From contig CM052357.1 of NCBI GenBank assembly GCA_028551475.1, positions 22,300,451 to 22,364,450 on the forward strand: a stretch of 64,000 nucleotides of DNA, written 5' to 3'. Shown here one piece after another: positions 10,331 to 22,089 of the stretch; position 1 is the stretch's first letter; every line of letters begins with the position of its first letter. The DNA is from Casuarina equisetifolia. Lineage: Eukaryota; Streptophyta; Magnoliopsida; Fagales; Casuarinaceae. A program made the translations under genes and the position numbers. The notes beneath the pieces are model-generated. The model had not been told where the DNA came from, ran no database searches, and worked only from the letters and a program-made list of their open reading frames with translations.

Positions 10331-13300
10331 TTTTGCCATCTTGGGTCACAGCTAAAATTTTCAGGTAGGGTTTAGGTTGAGGAAGGAGGAGATACAATCA
10401 GCATTTCCCCTAATAATGGAGGGTAAAGCAATACTTCTCAACTTGTGGAAGAGTCTCGAACATGGTTCTTGTGATAGAAAATAGGCATAGATGGAAAAAC
10501 ACATTCCAAATTCCAGCAACTTCTCCTATTTAGACTAATAACAACAATTAAAAAAAAATATACGGCCCCTAAATCTTCGATTTTTTTTTTCCAATTTGTA
10601 TGTTAAGAAAATGAAGCATGCGCTTCTCACTTTTGTTTGGATACCGTGTCATGGATTGTAGTGCAAATGTGAAATGCAAAGGTGCAACGTGTGGGCGTGA
10701 GCTGAAGGCAGCTCCACACCATGAGACAGAAAATATAAGACTACCAATAGGGGACACTCGAAGGGTCCATTTTGTCTTTATACTTGAAAATTGTACCAAA
10801 ACGCCTTTACATAATGCCCTCACTTACGTCTACTGTACATGTCCAAGTAAAATAATAGAAGAAATAGTATATTGCTGTTTGTGCAATATAATGATAAATT
10901 TAATGGGATATGGACATGGGCCATGGTGATGGGCCCCAAAGTAGGAAAAATGTAACAAAGGCTTGATAAATATCATTAGTCTGGGTAATAATCATATTCC
11001 ATTACCATCAATCGTACATACTACATATCAAAAATCACATTCATCAACTGTTTCTGAAAGCTCAGGGCACAAAGATGGTCACATCATGCATACACTATAA
11101 ACACTTGATAACTGTAAGCCTTCAAAGATTACATCCATGACAAAAACAATTATAAAAAGCAAAAAACTCGATGACTATAGTCACATCATCCATATATCCG
11201 ACTCATCTCTTTTCATTTTATCAGTACATATTTCTATTGAACTAGTAACTCAATTATTCACATAAGCAAGAAAGAATCCATAAGAAAGAAGAGAAAATTT
11301 ACTAACCAATCAACCAAGCCCCCTTTTAAACTCCAATTAAGCACGCTCAACCTCAATCCTTTCGACCAAAATCTTGTCGTAGGCATAAGTTCGGAAGATA
11401 TCAAGCTGGTTAATTTACTCCTTTCTTATGATAAAGAGATTATCACATCAGCAAGCACAAGGAAACTATCGAATTAACCACACCTAATTACTGCTTCTTC
11501 GATATTGAGTAATTTTTGACCAAATACTTGTCGACGCTATTGAATATTCCTTTCATGTCATAAGAAACACACTGTAATATTTAACACAGACGTAGGGACC
11601 GACTGATGCATCAGCAAATCTGGCACATGTCACCACGGAACATTACAGTTTCTGAAAAGATTCCGAACTTGCAGAGAGAAAACAGGAAAGAGATGAATGG
11701 ATAATAATCTGTATGATACAGAGACGAGAAGTCTATTCTAAGTGGTGATCATGCCCTTAATAATATCTCGTTGGACCTTAATCTGGTTCATCTGTTTGAT
11801 TAAGGAACTTAAAGTTGGCCTTTATGTCGATACCATCAGTTTATCCTTTATTCTTTGAAACCTCAGCAGGTATTAGTGCACCGGTTTAAGGAAGGTTGTA
11901 AATAAGAACACTTTTTGTCTGCTTTAATCTTTTCCAAATTATAGCATGGAAGATTTTAATAGCTTTGGTGCCAGATACACTTAAGTTGCTTAGAGAATTG
12001 AAAGATGGTGGAGAAGTGGGAGTTTTGGAGCTTTACATAATTGGCTCATACAGACCTCCTTGATTCCAAGTGAAAGAATCTCCTGTTCATCTCTGCCACA
12101 AACATAAGAGGACCAAGAAACCAGTACCACGTGAACGCCAAACCAGAAATTAGTATGAAGAAACGCATGCAACAAGGGCCATGCTAGATTTTTCTTGTCC
12201 ACCCACAAAAACAATGTATACTTACAGAGCAATCACGAAGTGTTTTGGCTTCAATTCCGATAAGAAGCGCTTTGTCCTTGGACAACCTAGGGTCCACATT
12301 TCAGCTCAAAAAGTAAAAGATAGCGTATACGTTATAGTATTGACGAAAAGCTTTTGGCAATCGAAGTAAGTTGTAGACAGATAGCATCTCTTCCTGAATT
12401 ATATGGGTGGTGGAAGGCTCAAATGCCCATCAATCATTCCAGTGCCACTACTCGAAATCCGTCCTTTAGCTTCTTATGCCTCTTATGGTGGCTAAGATTT
12501 TGGGCAATGGTCCCCAGTTCAAATCTACCTAAAATATTTTCTTTCCATTGACAAGACTTTGCACCCACCCTAATCATAATTCTTCCCCTTTGATTTTCTC
12601 TCCGTGTGCCCACATGACCAGGCCGAACTCAGATGGGTCCAGATGGGGCAGCTTGATGGATGGTCGAGGTCATTAAGGCCTGATGAAACCGAAAATCGCT
12701 CTTTTGGTTTCCTAGAAAAGGAATGCTCCCCATGCAGAAAAAATAGAATCTCCAAACCAAAAGGAAGTCCCAAGCTTGTTCCTTTCCCCATAAGGGTCAT
12801 CTTATTCTGGCGAGTCTTTGAAAATGAAACTCTATTGTTATGATATGGATTATAAGTCCTACATTACAGATTATATTAAGAATGTTGCTTATAAAATAAT
12901 ATATTTCATTATCTCTTAAGTTAACATTTGAGTTAGATAATAAATCATCTTTGTTAGTCAACTATTGACAATTCAAAAAAAAAACTCGGGAAGCTGTTCG
13001 ACAAGTGTTTATTTCATTACTCAAATATGCCTTCATAAGTTCAACATTTGCCATCATATTGGCATTGACAAAACATGAGGAAAGCCGCCAACACAAATTG
13101 ACCCATAAACATTGTTATTATAATTAGGATTTCTACGATGTACTTGCATGGCCTGTAACGCATTAAGGTTGCCTAAAACGAATCCAACAAGATAAATAAT
13201 ACACATTCATCGTATGTAGATTATCAAAACCATTTATAACTTCCCAATCAATTGTTGGTTCTAGATAATTTAGTTTCGTCGAAGGCATTAAGCTCGACCT

Positions 13301-13600
13301 TGAAGAGCTCAAGATGCGACTCCAAATCTCCAATCCATCCTGTAAATAGTAGTTGAAGTGGGGCTCTCCCTCTCGGTCGTCGAAATCTCACCATGGAGCC
13401 ACTACAAGGCCTAAAGACTTCCATTTGCAGAATCTTTACCATGTTCTAAATCAAAAGCCATAGGGTTGTACATGAGAAAGCGGGGAGAACAATTTTCTTG
13501 GTTTTATCTAAACCTCTTTCTATACTATTGTAAATTAATTTTTTCACGAGAAAGATACCAGTATCAAAACTCAAATCACAAAGTATTTAGAACTAATATA
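10331..13600. other. intergenic, no recognised gene
   Basis: I recognise no gene, RNA or mobile-element structure here. Weak open frames (10618-10929 plus, 12604-12843 plus, 11990-12232 minus) have no family motifs. The plus-strand frame at 12604-12843 has a less AT-rich, exon-like composition, but its product is not recognisable. Confidence 0.45.
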
Positions 13601-13619
13601 TTATCTAAGACTGAATACA

Positions 13620-15895
13620 AAACCCCAAGAAATTAGAGACAATTTCTTGATCAAGGATTAAAAAATAAAGAAAACCAAAACCACAAACTTAGAGAATTGA
13701 AAATTATATATGAAGTTGATAATTAAATTGGATCCGAGGAAGATGAAGAATCCAATTATGGATTATTGATCATCGTGATCCCCATCCCATCTAGCGTTAG
13801 AGAAGGCACTTAAGTGCGTTTATGGAGCTTTGTTTGAGATGGATGCCATGACATAGAGTATTTACAAGAAAATGGAGAATCTATTTGATAGTTTGCCAAT
13901 ATGTGGTTGTGCATGCATGCATATATTGGTACATTGTGTTGGTGGCATAGTCAATATTAGGTCTTGCTTATTAGGATCATTAGGCACTACCACTAGGCTT
14001 TTGGTATTAGAGTAATGTTGTAGGTTCGAGTCTCAACAAATGTAAAAGGAAGTGGGGAAGGGGGGATTGTTGGGTTTATTTAGTCAAGAGTTTCCCTTGT
14101 ACTCAAATGAGACTAATCGCCTAACTTGTGGCACTTGATATATAGTCAGGTATAGTACTTCATAGCTACCCATTATTAAGTGTGGGGTTATACACTACCA
14201 AGAGTTAGTTGCAAAGGGAGATTTAAGTGGACTTGGAGTGCAATGGCCTTTGTGGGCTAGCATGAGCACTCAAGCCTAAGTGGTTAGCATAGCTTGTATA
14301 AGAGTGTTAAGTTAATAAGGTAGTGCCTTGGTTGTTAGCAATTACTTTTGACCTAATGGTAGTGCTTGACAATCTTAACATTGTTAGCATTAAGGTATTG
14401 TAAAATGCCAAAAATGTGTCTGTAATGGGTTAGATTTGGTAAGGGATTACAATCATCAATTAAAGGCAATTAGCTATTAGAACATGGTGAGAAACACCTC
14501 ACCATGGGTGTCGCCCATTTTTGCGCAATGAATAATTTCAAGTGCAAATTTGGATTGGTGAGGTAATAAGCCATTATTGGTATTTTGAGTTTCAATTCTA
14601 CAAAATAACATAATTAGCGAAGAATTTTAATATCAAATACTTGTTAGAGTTATCTAAAGAATTGGAAAAAAGGAGCATTGGACTTCTTATAAAATAATGC
14701 CATTGACATATGTTAGGAAGAAAATACTATATGCGGATGTATGTAAAATAAATTATAGGGAATCAACTTTGGAGATTGTAAAGCCAATGGTTTGTAGAAT
14801 TTGATTAAGCTATTGATGCAATGCATAAAGGGTCTGCTTTAACCCATAGAGTGATCATTGTAGATGATAGACATAATGTGGGTGATGATAGACATAATGT
14901 GGGTAATGATAATAAATAAAAACTTAAGATTAAGTCATGTAGACCTTTCCTTTTAGATTGCCACATGAAAAATAAAAATTGACATCTAGTTGTTTTATTG
15001 TCCAATCTTAAGAATGTGTTGTAGCAAGAATTGTCATGATAGTTATAGGTTTGGTGATAGGACTAAAAGTTTCTATGTAGTCAATGTTAGGACATTGATG
15101 AAAATCTTTAGTAACGAGTTATTTTTTGTAACATTCAAGACAACCATTAATCTAATGGTTAACATTATAAACCCATTTACATCCAATTGAGATGATATTT
15201 ATGGGTAAGGGGAACCAAGAACCTTGTTTGATCTTTGAAGAGGGCAGTATATTCATCTACCATGACTATTATCTTTTAATGTCTCTATAAAATTTGTTGG
15301 TTTAGTGAAGGGATAGGTAAAGGTGGTGATGGCATATGAATGTTGATGAGTGATTATAAGTCATGATATTGCATTACCTTTTAAACTTATGACCATGATA
15401 TGAATGGGCATCACAAATAAATGTATGTTTGGTTTGTTTTGTTCAAAGGCATCTATATTCTTTATATCCCATGGGGTTTCCAAGGAACATATGTGGAGTT
15501 GATGAGGTAAAGGTAGACTAGGATTTAAAAATCCTTAAATATGAAAGGAACTTGTAAGGATACAAGTACAAGCCTTTGAGAATTAAGAGTAATTAGTTCA
15601 CTATGAGATAAAGACTAACTTTGCCTTCCAAATGAGGTCATTGTGTCCCCCTAAATGCATTCCAACAATAAGAGTAGAGAGGGTTTTAAGCATGGGTTTT
15701 GGGATGAATTGGGGAATAGGGTGTGGCCATTTTGAGCATGGATAAAAAAGAAATTAAAGAAAAAAACCCATGAACTCAAGGTGATTTCTTGATCAAGGAT
15801 TATAAAAAAAGAACCTTAAACCAATTGAAACCACAAACTTAGAGAAATTGAAAATTATATTTAAAATCAATAATATACGTAGAAATCAATTTGGA
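13620..15895 (-). mobile_element. Ty1/copia remnant, minus strand (fossil)
   Basis: The minus strand carries copia pieces in order from the right end. A leader lies at about 15770-15895, the start of gag near 15690, and reverse transcriptase around 15250-14940. The leader and gag start are clearly homologous to the plus-strand piece at 21560-22085, so both derive from the same copia family. A block at about 13625-13735 resembles the leader again and may mark the other end of the element. The internal region is much shorter than a full copia, so a large part is missing. It is broken at many points and looks old. Boundaries are approximate. Confidence 0.6.
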
Positions 15896-15899
15896 TAGA

Positions 15900-18800
15900 C
15901 CCTACCATCTTGCGTTTATGTCACAACATGTAGATAAGGCTTATCTTATAAACCCCAATGGTAGACTCCTTTTCTATGGTGGGATGTATCCACCACCTTT
16001 ACCTAGCCCAAGTTTACTGGGCCATATGCCTCCTATTCTTAAAAGTGTTTATAGGGGGCCCATTAGCCGAACTTGACTTTGGATCACTAAAGCAGGCTAG
16101 TCCAATTCCTTAATTAGATAGGCCATTCTAATCCAATAGTGAACCTTACATGTACTTCACTTCACCCAAAACTTTTTTCGTATAGATTATTGATTTAGGA
16201 GTTAATGACCATGTCATTTGTGATTTAAATGCTTTGGACTTGTATCATTCATGTGCATCATCCATTTTTGTTACGCCGTTGGATCAAAAACACTGCCCAA
16301 TTACTCATGTAGGAACATATAGGCTTAACCCAAACATGATCCTCTAACATTTTTTTATTTACACCTCGATTTAGTCATAATCTTTTGTTTGTTAGTAAGC
16401 TAACTATAACAATTGTTGTGTTGCAATGTTTTTTGACAATTTTTATGTCTTTCAAGATTGTATGACTAAAGCACTGATTAGGCTTGGCAAGGCTAAAAGA
16501 GGACTTTATTTTTTATGTTATGTTAGTTTGGATAATTTTTGTTATTTTTTTCATATTTTTATTTTCCTTAAAAAAATACTTTGTATATTTCTAAGTCCAT
16601 GCATGCTTATAACTTGGTTTTGAATAATAGTTATTCCATTTGGCATAAATGTCTTAGTGACTCCACTTTTAATTCTTACTTTGTGCATGGTCAATTAATT
16701 TCATGTCTAGACTTTTTTTCTTATCCAATTTGTCCCCTCGTTAAACAAACATAAGCATTTTTTTTCCATTAAGCCAAATAATAACAAAATTTATTTTCAA
16801 ATTGGTTCACATGAATGTAGGGTCCCCACAAAAACCATACCTATAATGGTGCACATTATTTTTTAACAATTGTTAATGATTTCTCTCTTACCACATGAAA
16901 TTTTCTCCTTTAATTTAAAAGCTAAGTTTTTCTTTTTCTTTTTCCTTCCAAAATTTAGTTATTTTTCTCCTTGGTTTCCATTCAATTTGATACCATTGTG
17001 AAGTGCATTCACTCAAATAATGACACCAATTTTTTTTTTTTCTTTTAAGTGTTCTTCCTCCCTTTCTACGAAAGGTATTATACATGAAAGTTCTTGCATC
17101 TACACTCCATAACAAAATGAAGTTATTGAATGCAAACACCACTACTTACTTGAGGTGACGCGAGCCTCACTCTTTTAGGCTCATCTTCTTTCCCTTTTAA
17201 GGGTAAATGCATTTTGACTGTTGCATGCCTCATTAACTATTTGCCATCCTTCTCATTAGGAACAGTCATTTTATACTGTTTGAAAATAAGGGTTTTATTG
17301 TAACAAAAGCTATTTGTAAATTGTCTCTTGAAAAATATTTTTCATATGTGCAAAAGGAAATCATAAAAAGTAAAAGGTGTAGAAATCATAATATCAATTA
17401 ATGATATTGTAAAGTAGCTAGGTTCCTACATTCCTTCATAAAACATCTTTATAAAGTGCCTTTGAAAAATATCTTATGTGAGTGATGATAAAAATATATT
17501 TGAATATATTTAAGAAAAATGATACTTGGCTTCATGCACTTGTAGGAACATATTAAAAGATCAATCTATGAGGAGCTTTTATTCAAGCTTGATATTAATT
17601 CAAGTGAAGTCATATGTGGAATCAAATCTAAGTTTGCTAAGTGTTGGATTGTGCTTATGTGTTGTCGGACTATGTTTATATGCTACTAGACTAACCTTAC
17701 TAAAAGCTGGACCAAGCTTGCTCTAAGGCTGGCCCGTGTCAAGGCCCACATCTATTAAAACAGCCATTCTTGCTTCTTACCCAACTATATGTTGCACTAC
17801 TTATCCATACGGCGTCATCTAACTTAAGTGACATCTCACTTAAGAGCTTACTCGACCATTTTGCCCTAAAGATGGATGTTCGAAAGAGAGAAAGCCTTCG
17901 GTGAAGCTCATGTTCTCCTTGAAAATATTGAATCCTTAACAAGAGGATTTTGGAGTAGACCGGTGTCAAAATGATCTAATTTTTTTTCAAAATGAAGATT
18001 TGAGGTTGATTTAATGGCTGATTAAAAGGGTTTAATAGGAAGAAGGCTAAGTATTCAGGTTTGAGCTAAAAAGCCCTAGATTTGTCTTTTATTTAAGAAA
18101 AACATGTGCTTGAAGAGAATGTTAACGATTTGCAACTCTTTTGAAGTGTTCTCTCTATAAAGAAACTATCTTTGAGCTCACTCGATCATTTTATTCAAGC
18201 TTGCTCATCTTTTGGTGACTCACAAGGCTTCGGTGATATTCAATTACTTGGTTTATTCTTTTATTATACTATCAATTGTACCTTGTATGACTTCATTTAT
18301 GTGCTAATTACATTCAAAATACATATTGCACATAAACATTATAAGAAATCCAAAACCCTAATTTGTTGTAATTTAGGGGTTTTGTGATAGGAGCTTTGAA
18401 CTTCATTATTTATACTTAAATAGCTTCTTTGATTAGCAATATCCTACAAACTATCATATTATTTGGGGATTTGTATTTGTACATGATCTTTTAATCATAT
18501 TTTGTAATTGCATTTGAGAATTTCTTTGAGGAGGAATTGGTTGGATTAAGGAGAATGTTTTCTCCTAATTTAGTTTGAGTAAAGAGATTTCAATTGGTTG
18601 GATTGAAGGAGAAGAGGGTGGATGTAAGGCTTAAGGGTTGAATGTCGAACCACCGTGGTAAATTTGGTGTTTTTCTTCACTCTATTTGGTTGGATTTGAC
18701 TTGCTATTTTTTGATAACTATCTAGCTATTTGATTGATATTAGCTTGTTATCTTACTCATTGATTAGATTGTCATCTAATTGATAATAGTTTGTTGTTTT

Positions 18801-21315
18801 ATGACTAATTGGTGTGTTACTTGCTTAGAGTTTACTTGTTATATGTTTGCTACATTTGTGTGATTTGTATGAACACTTAGAACCATTTTAGAATTGAAAA
18901 AGTGGTGATTGAGTCTTAGCTTAACCAATTCAATCCCCTTTCTTGTTAAGCTATAAAACCCAACATAGACAAGTGACTTTTTAGAAAACCTCCTTTTGTT
19001 GAACACTTACGTTCTATTGGCTATCAATGTTATTGCTACCACTTTGGGTGTGCCTTTTAACAAGTTCAATCCTTATGATCTTCATTGCATATTCATGGGT
19101 TATCCCTCTTACCAAAAGGGTTACCATTTGTATGACCCCATCTTAAAAAAAAATTTCATTAGTCATGATGTCATCTTTTGCGAAATTGTTTTCCTTTTCA
19201 CACCATCATCCTTTTTGTCTTCCTCTAATAGCTTAGTCACCTTGTTAGCTCCCATTACACCACTTAAGGACTCATATACCCCTTTATCACTCATGTTAAC
19301 TAACATTGCTTCCATTGCTTTTATGAACCATGTCCCTACTATTATTATGTTAGATTAACCTCTAGTCATTATCAATCCCAACCTACACCTATAGCCCTTA
19401 CCTAAGCCTTTATCTAAAGCTCTAGTTGCTTTACTAAACTACCCATTTGGTGCTTCAACTATTTATGCCTCACTTTGTCGTCAATTTCTTAGTTTTACCC
19501 CTATTATCAACACCTCATTGCTTTCATTTCAGCCACCATCGAGCCTCATTCCTTTTAGGAAACCTTGACCGACCTTTATTGGCTAAATGCAATGGATCAT
19601 GAGCCTATTGCCTTTATGGCCAATCACACTTGAGATGTGATCCTTTTACCTCTTAATCAATGCCTTCTTGGTTACAAATGGGTTTATAAGATGAAATACT
19701 ATGCTAATGCCACTATTGAGTGTTATAAAGCTTAGTTAGTAGCCAATGGGTGCAATCAGTGGGAGGGCATTGACTATCAAGGTACTTTATCCTTTACAAT
19801 GAAATATTTCACTATGCGACTGATCATCACTATTATTTTGGTTCATAATTGGCACCTATTTTAAATAGATATGCAAAATGGCTTCTTTCATGGTGGCCTT
19901 TCTAAGGAAGTTGATATGGATCTTTCTCTTGAATTTTGTAATCAATGGGAGAATCTTATCTATTAATTGTGACAATATTTATATGGGATGAAGTAAGCTT
20001 ATCGTCGATGGAATGCAAAGTTTATTGCAACCCTTACTACACACGATTTTTATCAATTTTTCCATGACTGTTCATTACTCACAAAGTCAAAGGAGTTTAT
20101 TCATTACTTTACTCATTTATGTTGACGACATTTTGATTACAAGGAACAATTAAAGAGTCACTTTAGAGTTGAAAGGCCATCTTCATTTCACATTTTTTAG
20201 AAAGGATCATGGATGGTTAAATGTTTTTGAAATAGCTCACTTTCCCAATGAGATTTCTCTAAGTCAACACAAGTATACCCTAGAACTCATTTTAGAAGCA
20301 AGTCTCACAAGATCTAAGCCTTCATTGATTCTTATCGAACAAAACAAAAATTCAACAACTATTGAGAATGATCTTGGTTTACAAGACAAACAACAGGATT
20401 AGTCACTTAAATCTCTTGATTACTAGAGATTGGTTGGTAGGTTCATGTACCTAACATTACATTTTCATTACAACTTTTCAATTAGCTCATGCATGCACCT
20501 AAACAATTTTACATGGAAGCAACCATGAAGGTGATTAGATATCTTAAGAGTTGGTTTGGAGTCGGTGTCATGGTTTTATCCTTATCAAAATTAGAACTAA
20601 AAGCCTATTGTGATTGAGACTATAGCACTTGCCTTATGACAAGGAAGTCAACCACATGTTTTTGTATAATGCTTGGGAATTCTTTAATATCATGGATAGG
20701 TAAGAAACAATTGATTGTCTCACTCTCATATACAAAAGTTGAGTATTGAGTGATATAGGTCAACATACGTAAATTAGTTTGAATTATGGGATTACTTAAA
20801 GATTTTGATTTTTATTTATAGCAATCGACCTTTTTATACTATAACAATGAGGCAATGGAGAAAATAATTACAAATCTAATTTTTCATAAATGGACAAAGC
20901 ATATTGAGGTTGATTGTTATGACATGAAATAAAAAACATACAACAAAAAGTCATTGTAATGCACCAAATTTATACTAAGGAGCCACTTACAAATTTATTC
21001 ATTAGAACATTTTGTAGTAGACAATATTAGCATCTTTTCTCCAAGCTTAGAGTATTTGATTTGTACAAATCTTTGACTTAAAAGGGAATGTTAAGAATAT
21101 AATTAATGTGCATTACCTTATTAGGTTCCATCATTGTATTTGGTTTTCCCAATTATGTTATGTTTAGTATTTTCCTTATATGGCATAACAATTTACCATA
21201 TATAGAAAGACATAATGGTGTAAGATTCAAGGTATTACAAGTTCCATGAAATTGAGTTCTCTCACTTGTTGGTTCTGTATTTTCCTTCTTTCTCTTCATA
21301 TTTATGTTTGGTGAT
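15900..21315 (+). mobile_element. Ty1/copia remnant, plus strand, split by a solo LTR (fossil)
   Basis: Copia parts appear in the expected order. Protease/pre-integrase is near 16180-16530 and integrase core near 16980-17270. Integrase C-terminal region resumes at about 18970-19200, reverse transcriptase follows at about 19560-20200, and RNase H at about 20440-20960. A purine-rich tract and a probable 3' LTR beginning at 21089 come next. A 1.69-kb solo LTR of another family (17277-18965) sits inside integrase, so this copia is older than that insertion. The left end abuts the minus-strand copia remnant near 15.9 kb and no 5' LTR is seen. It is broken many times and is clearly ancient. Confidence 0.75.
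17277..18965 (+). mobile_element. solo LTR nested in copia integrase (fossil)
   Basis: This 1,689-bp block starts with TG, ends with CA and is flanked by nearly identical 5-base direct repeats (17272-17276 and 18966-18970). It interrupts the integrase region of the surrounding copia remnant, whose coding similarity resumes directly after it. Its reverse complement is recognisable along its length at 57162-58860. These features fit a solo LTR left by LTR-LTR recombination. No internal region is present, so copia or gypsy ancestry cannot be decided. Confidence 0.8.
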
Positions 21316-21330
21316 AAAAATCAATAAAAT

Positions 21331-21497
21331 CAATTGAATGCAAGAATAAGTTCAAATTGTTTCCTAGAATTCAAATTAGACATGCAAGGAAATTCTTCCC
21401 AAAATCATTATAAATCAAACCAATTTTAGGAAGAATTTCCTTACATGTCTAATTCGAATTCTAGGAAACAATTTAAACTTATTCTTGCATTCAATTG
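21331..21497. repeat. 167-bp near-perfect inverted repeat (hairpin)
   Basis: The left arm (21331-21405) and right arm (21423-21497) are 75 nt each, complementary at 71 of 75 positions, around a 17-nt loop. All four mismatches are transitions. It lies just after the probable 3' LTR of the plus-strand copia remnant and before a second copia leader. It could be a very short foldback MITE, a palindromic junction from element rearrangement, or a hairpin RNA source. I see no clear target-site duplication. Confidence 0.9.
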
Positions 21498-22089
21498 CAC
21501 TTACTAGCTTTTTACACCTAGGTTTCACAATAGGTCTATACAAATTGATTACTATGTATATTATTGAATTCAAATATAATTTTTAATTTCCTTCAGTTTG
21601 TGGTTTCAGTTAGTTTAAGGTTCTTTGTTTTTTAATCTTTGATCGCAAATCACTTTGATTTCATAAAGGTCTTTTCCTTTAATTTCTTTGTGATCTAAGC
21701 TTAAAATGGCCTCACTTTATCCCTTGTTCATCCCAAAACCCATACCTAAAACCTTCTCTATTCTAGTTGTTGAAGTCCATTTGGAAGGACAAAATGACCT
21801 TATTTGGAAAGCGAAGATTAGTCCCTATCTTAAAGTGAGTTGATTACTATCAATTCTTAATGGCTTGTACTTTTATCCTTACAAGTTCGTATCACATTTG
21901 AGGATTTTTAGATGCCTAGTCTAACCCTACCTTAGATCCTACATAATATAAGTTAACTCTTTTATCAACTCTATATATGTTCCTTGGATACCCCATAGGA
22001 TATAAATAGTAAAGATGCCTTTGCCCAAAAACAAACACAACATACATTATTTATGATGCCTACTCACACCATGGTCACCACATGGTTAA
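21498..22089 (+). mobile_element. Ty1/copia leader and gag start (fossil)
   Basis: This is a leader followed by a copia gag beginning near 21706. It is homologous over several hundred bases to the reverse complement of 15490-15900. It stops near the start of the gypsy remnant. It may be the leader of another copy of the same family sharing the LTR at 21089. It is broken and old. Confidence 0.55.

Noticed and set aside
14010-14040. GGTTCGAGTCTC as the B box of a tRNA gene or SINE
   Set aside because: No cloverleaf or convincing A box can be placed around it, and no poly(A) tail follows.
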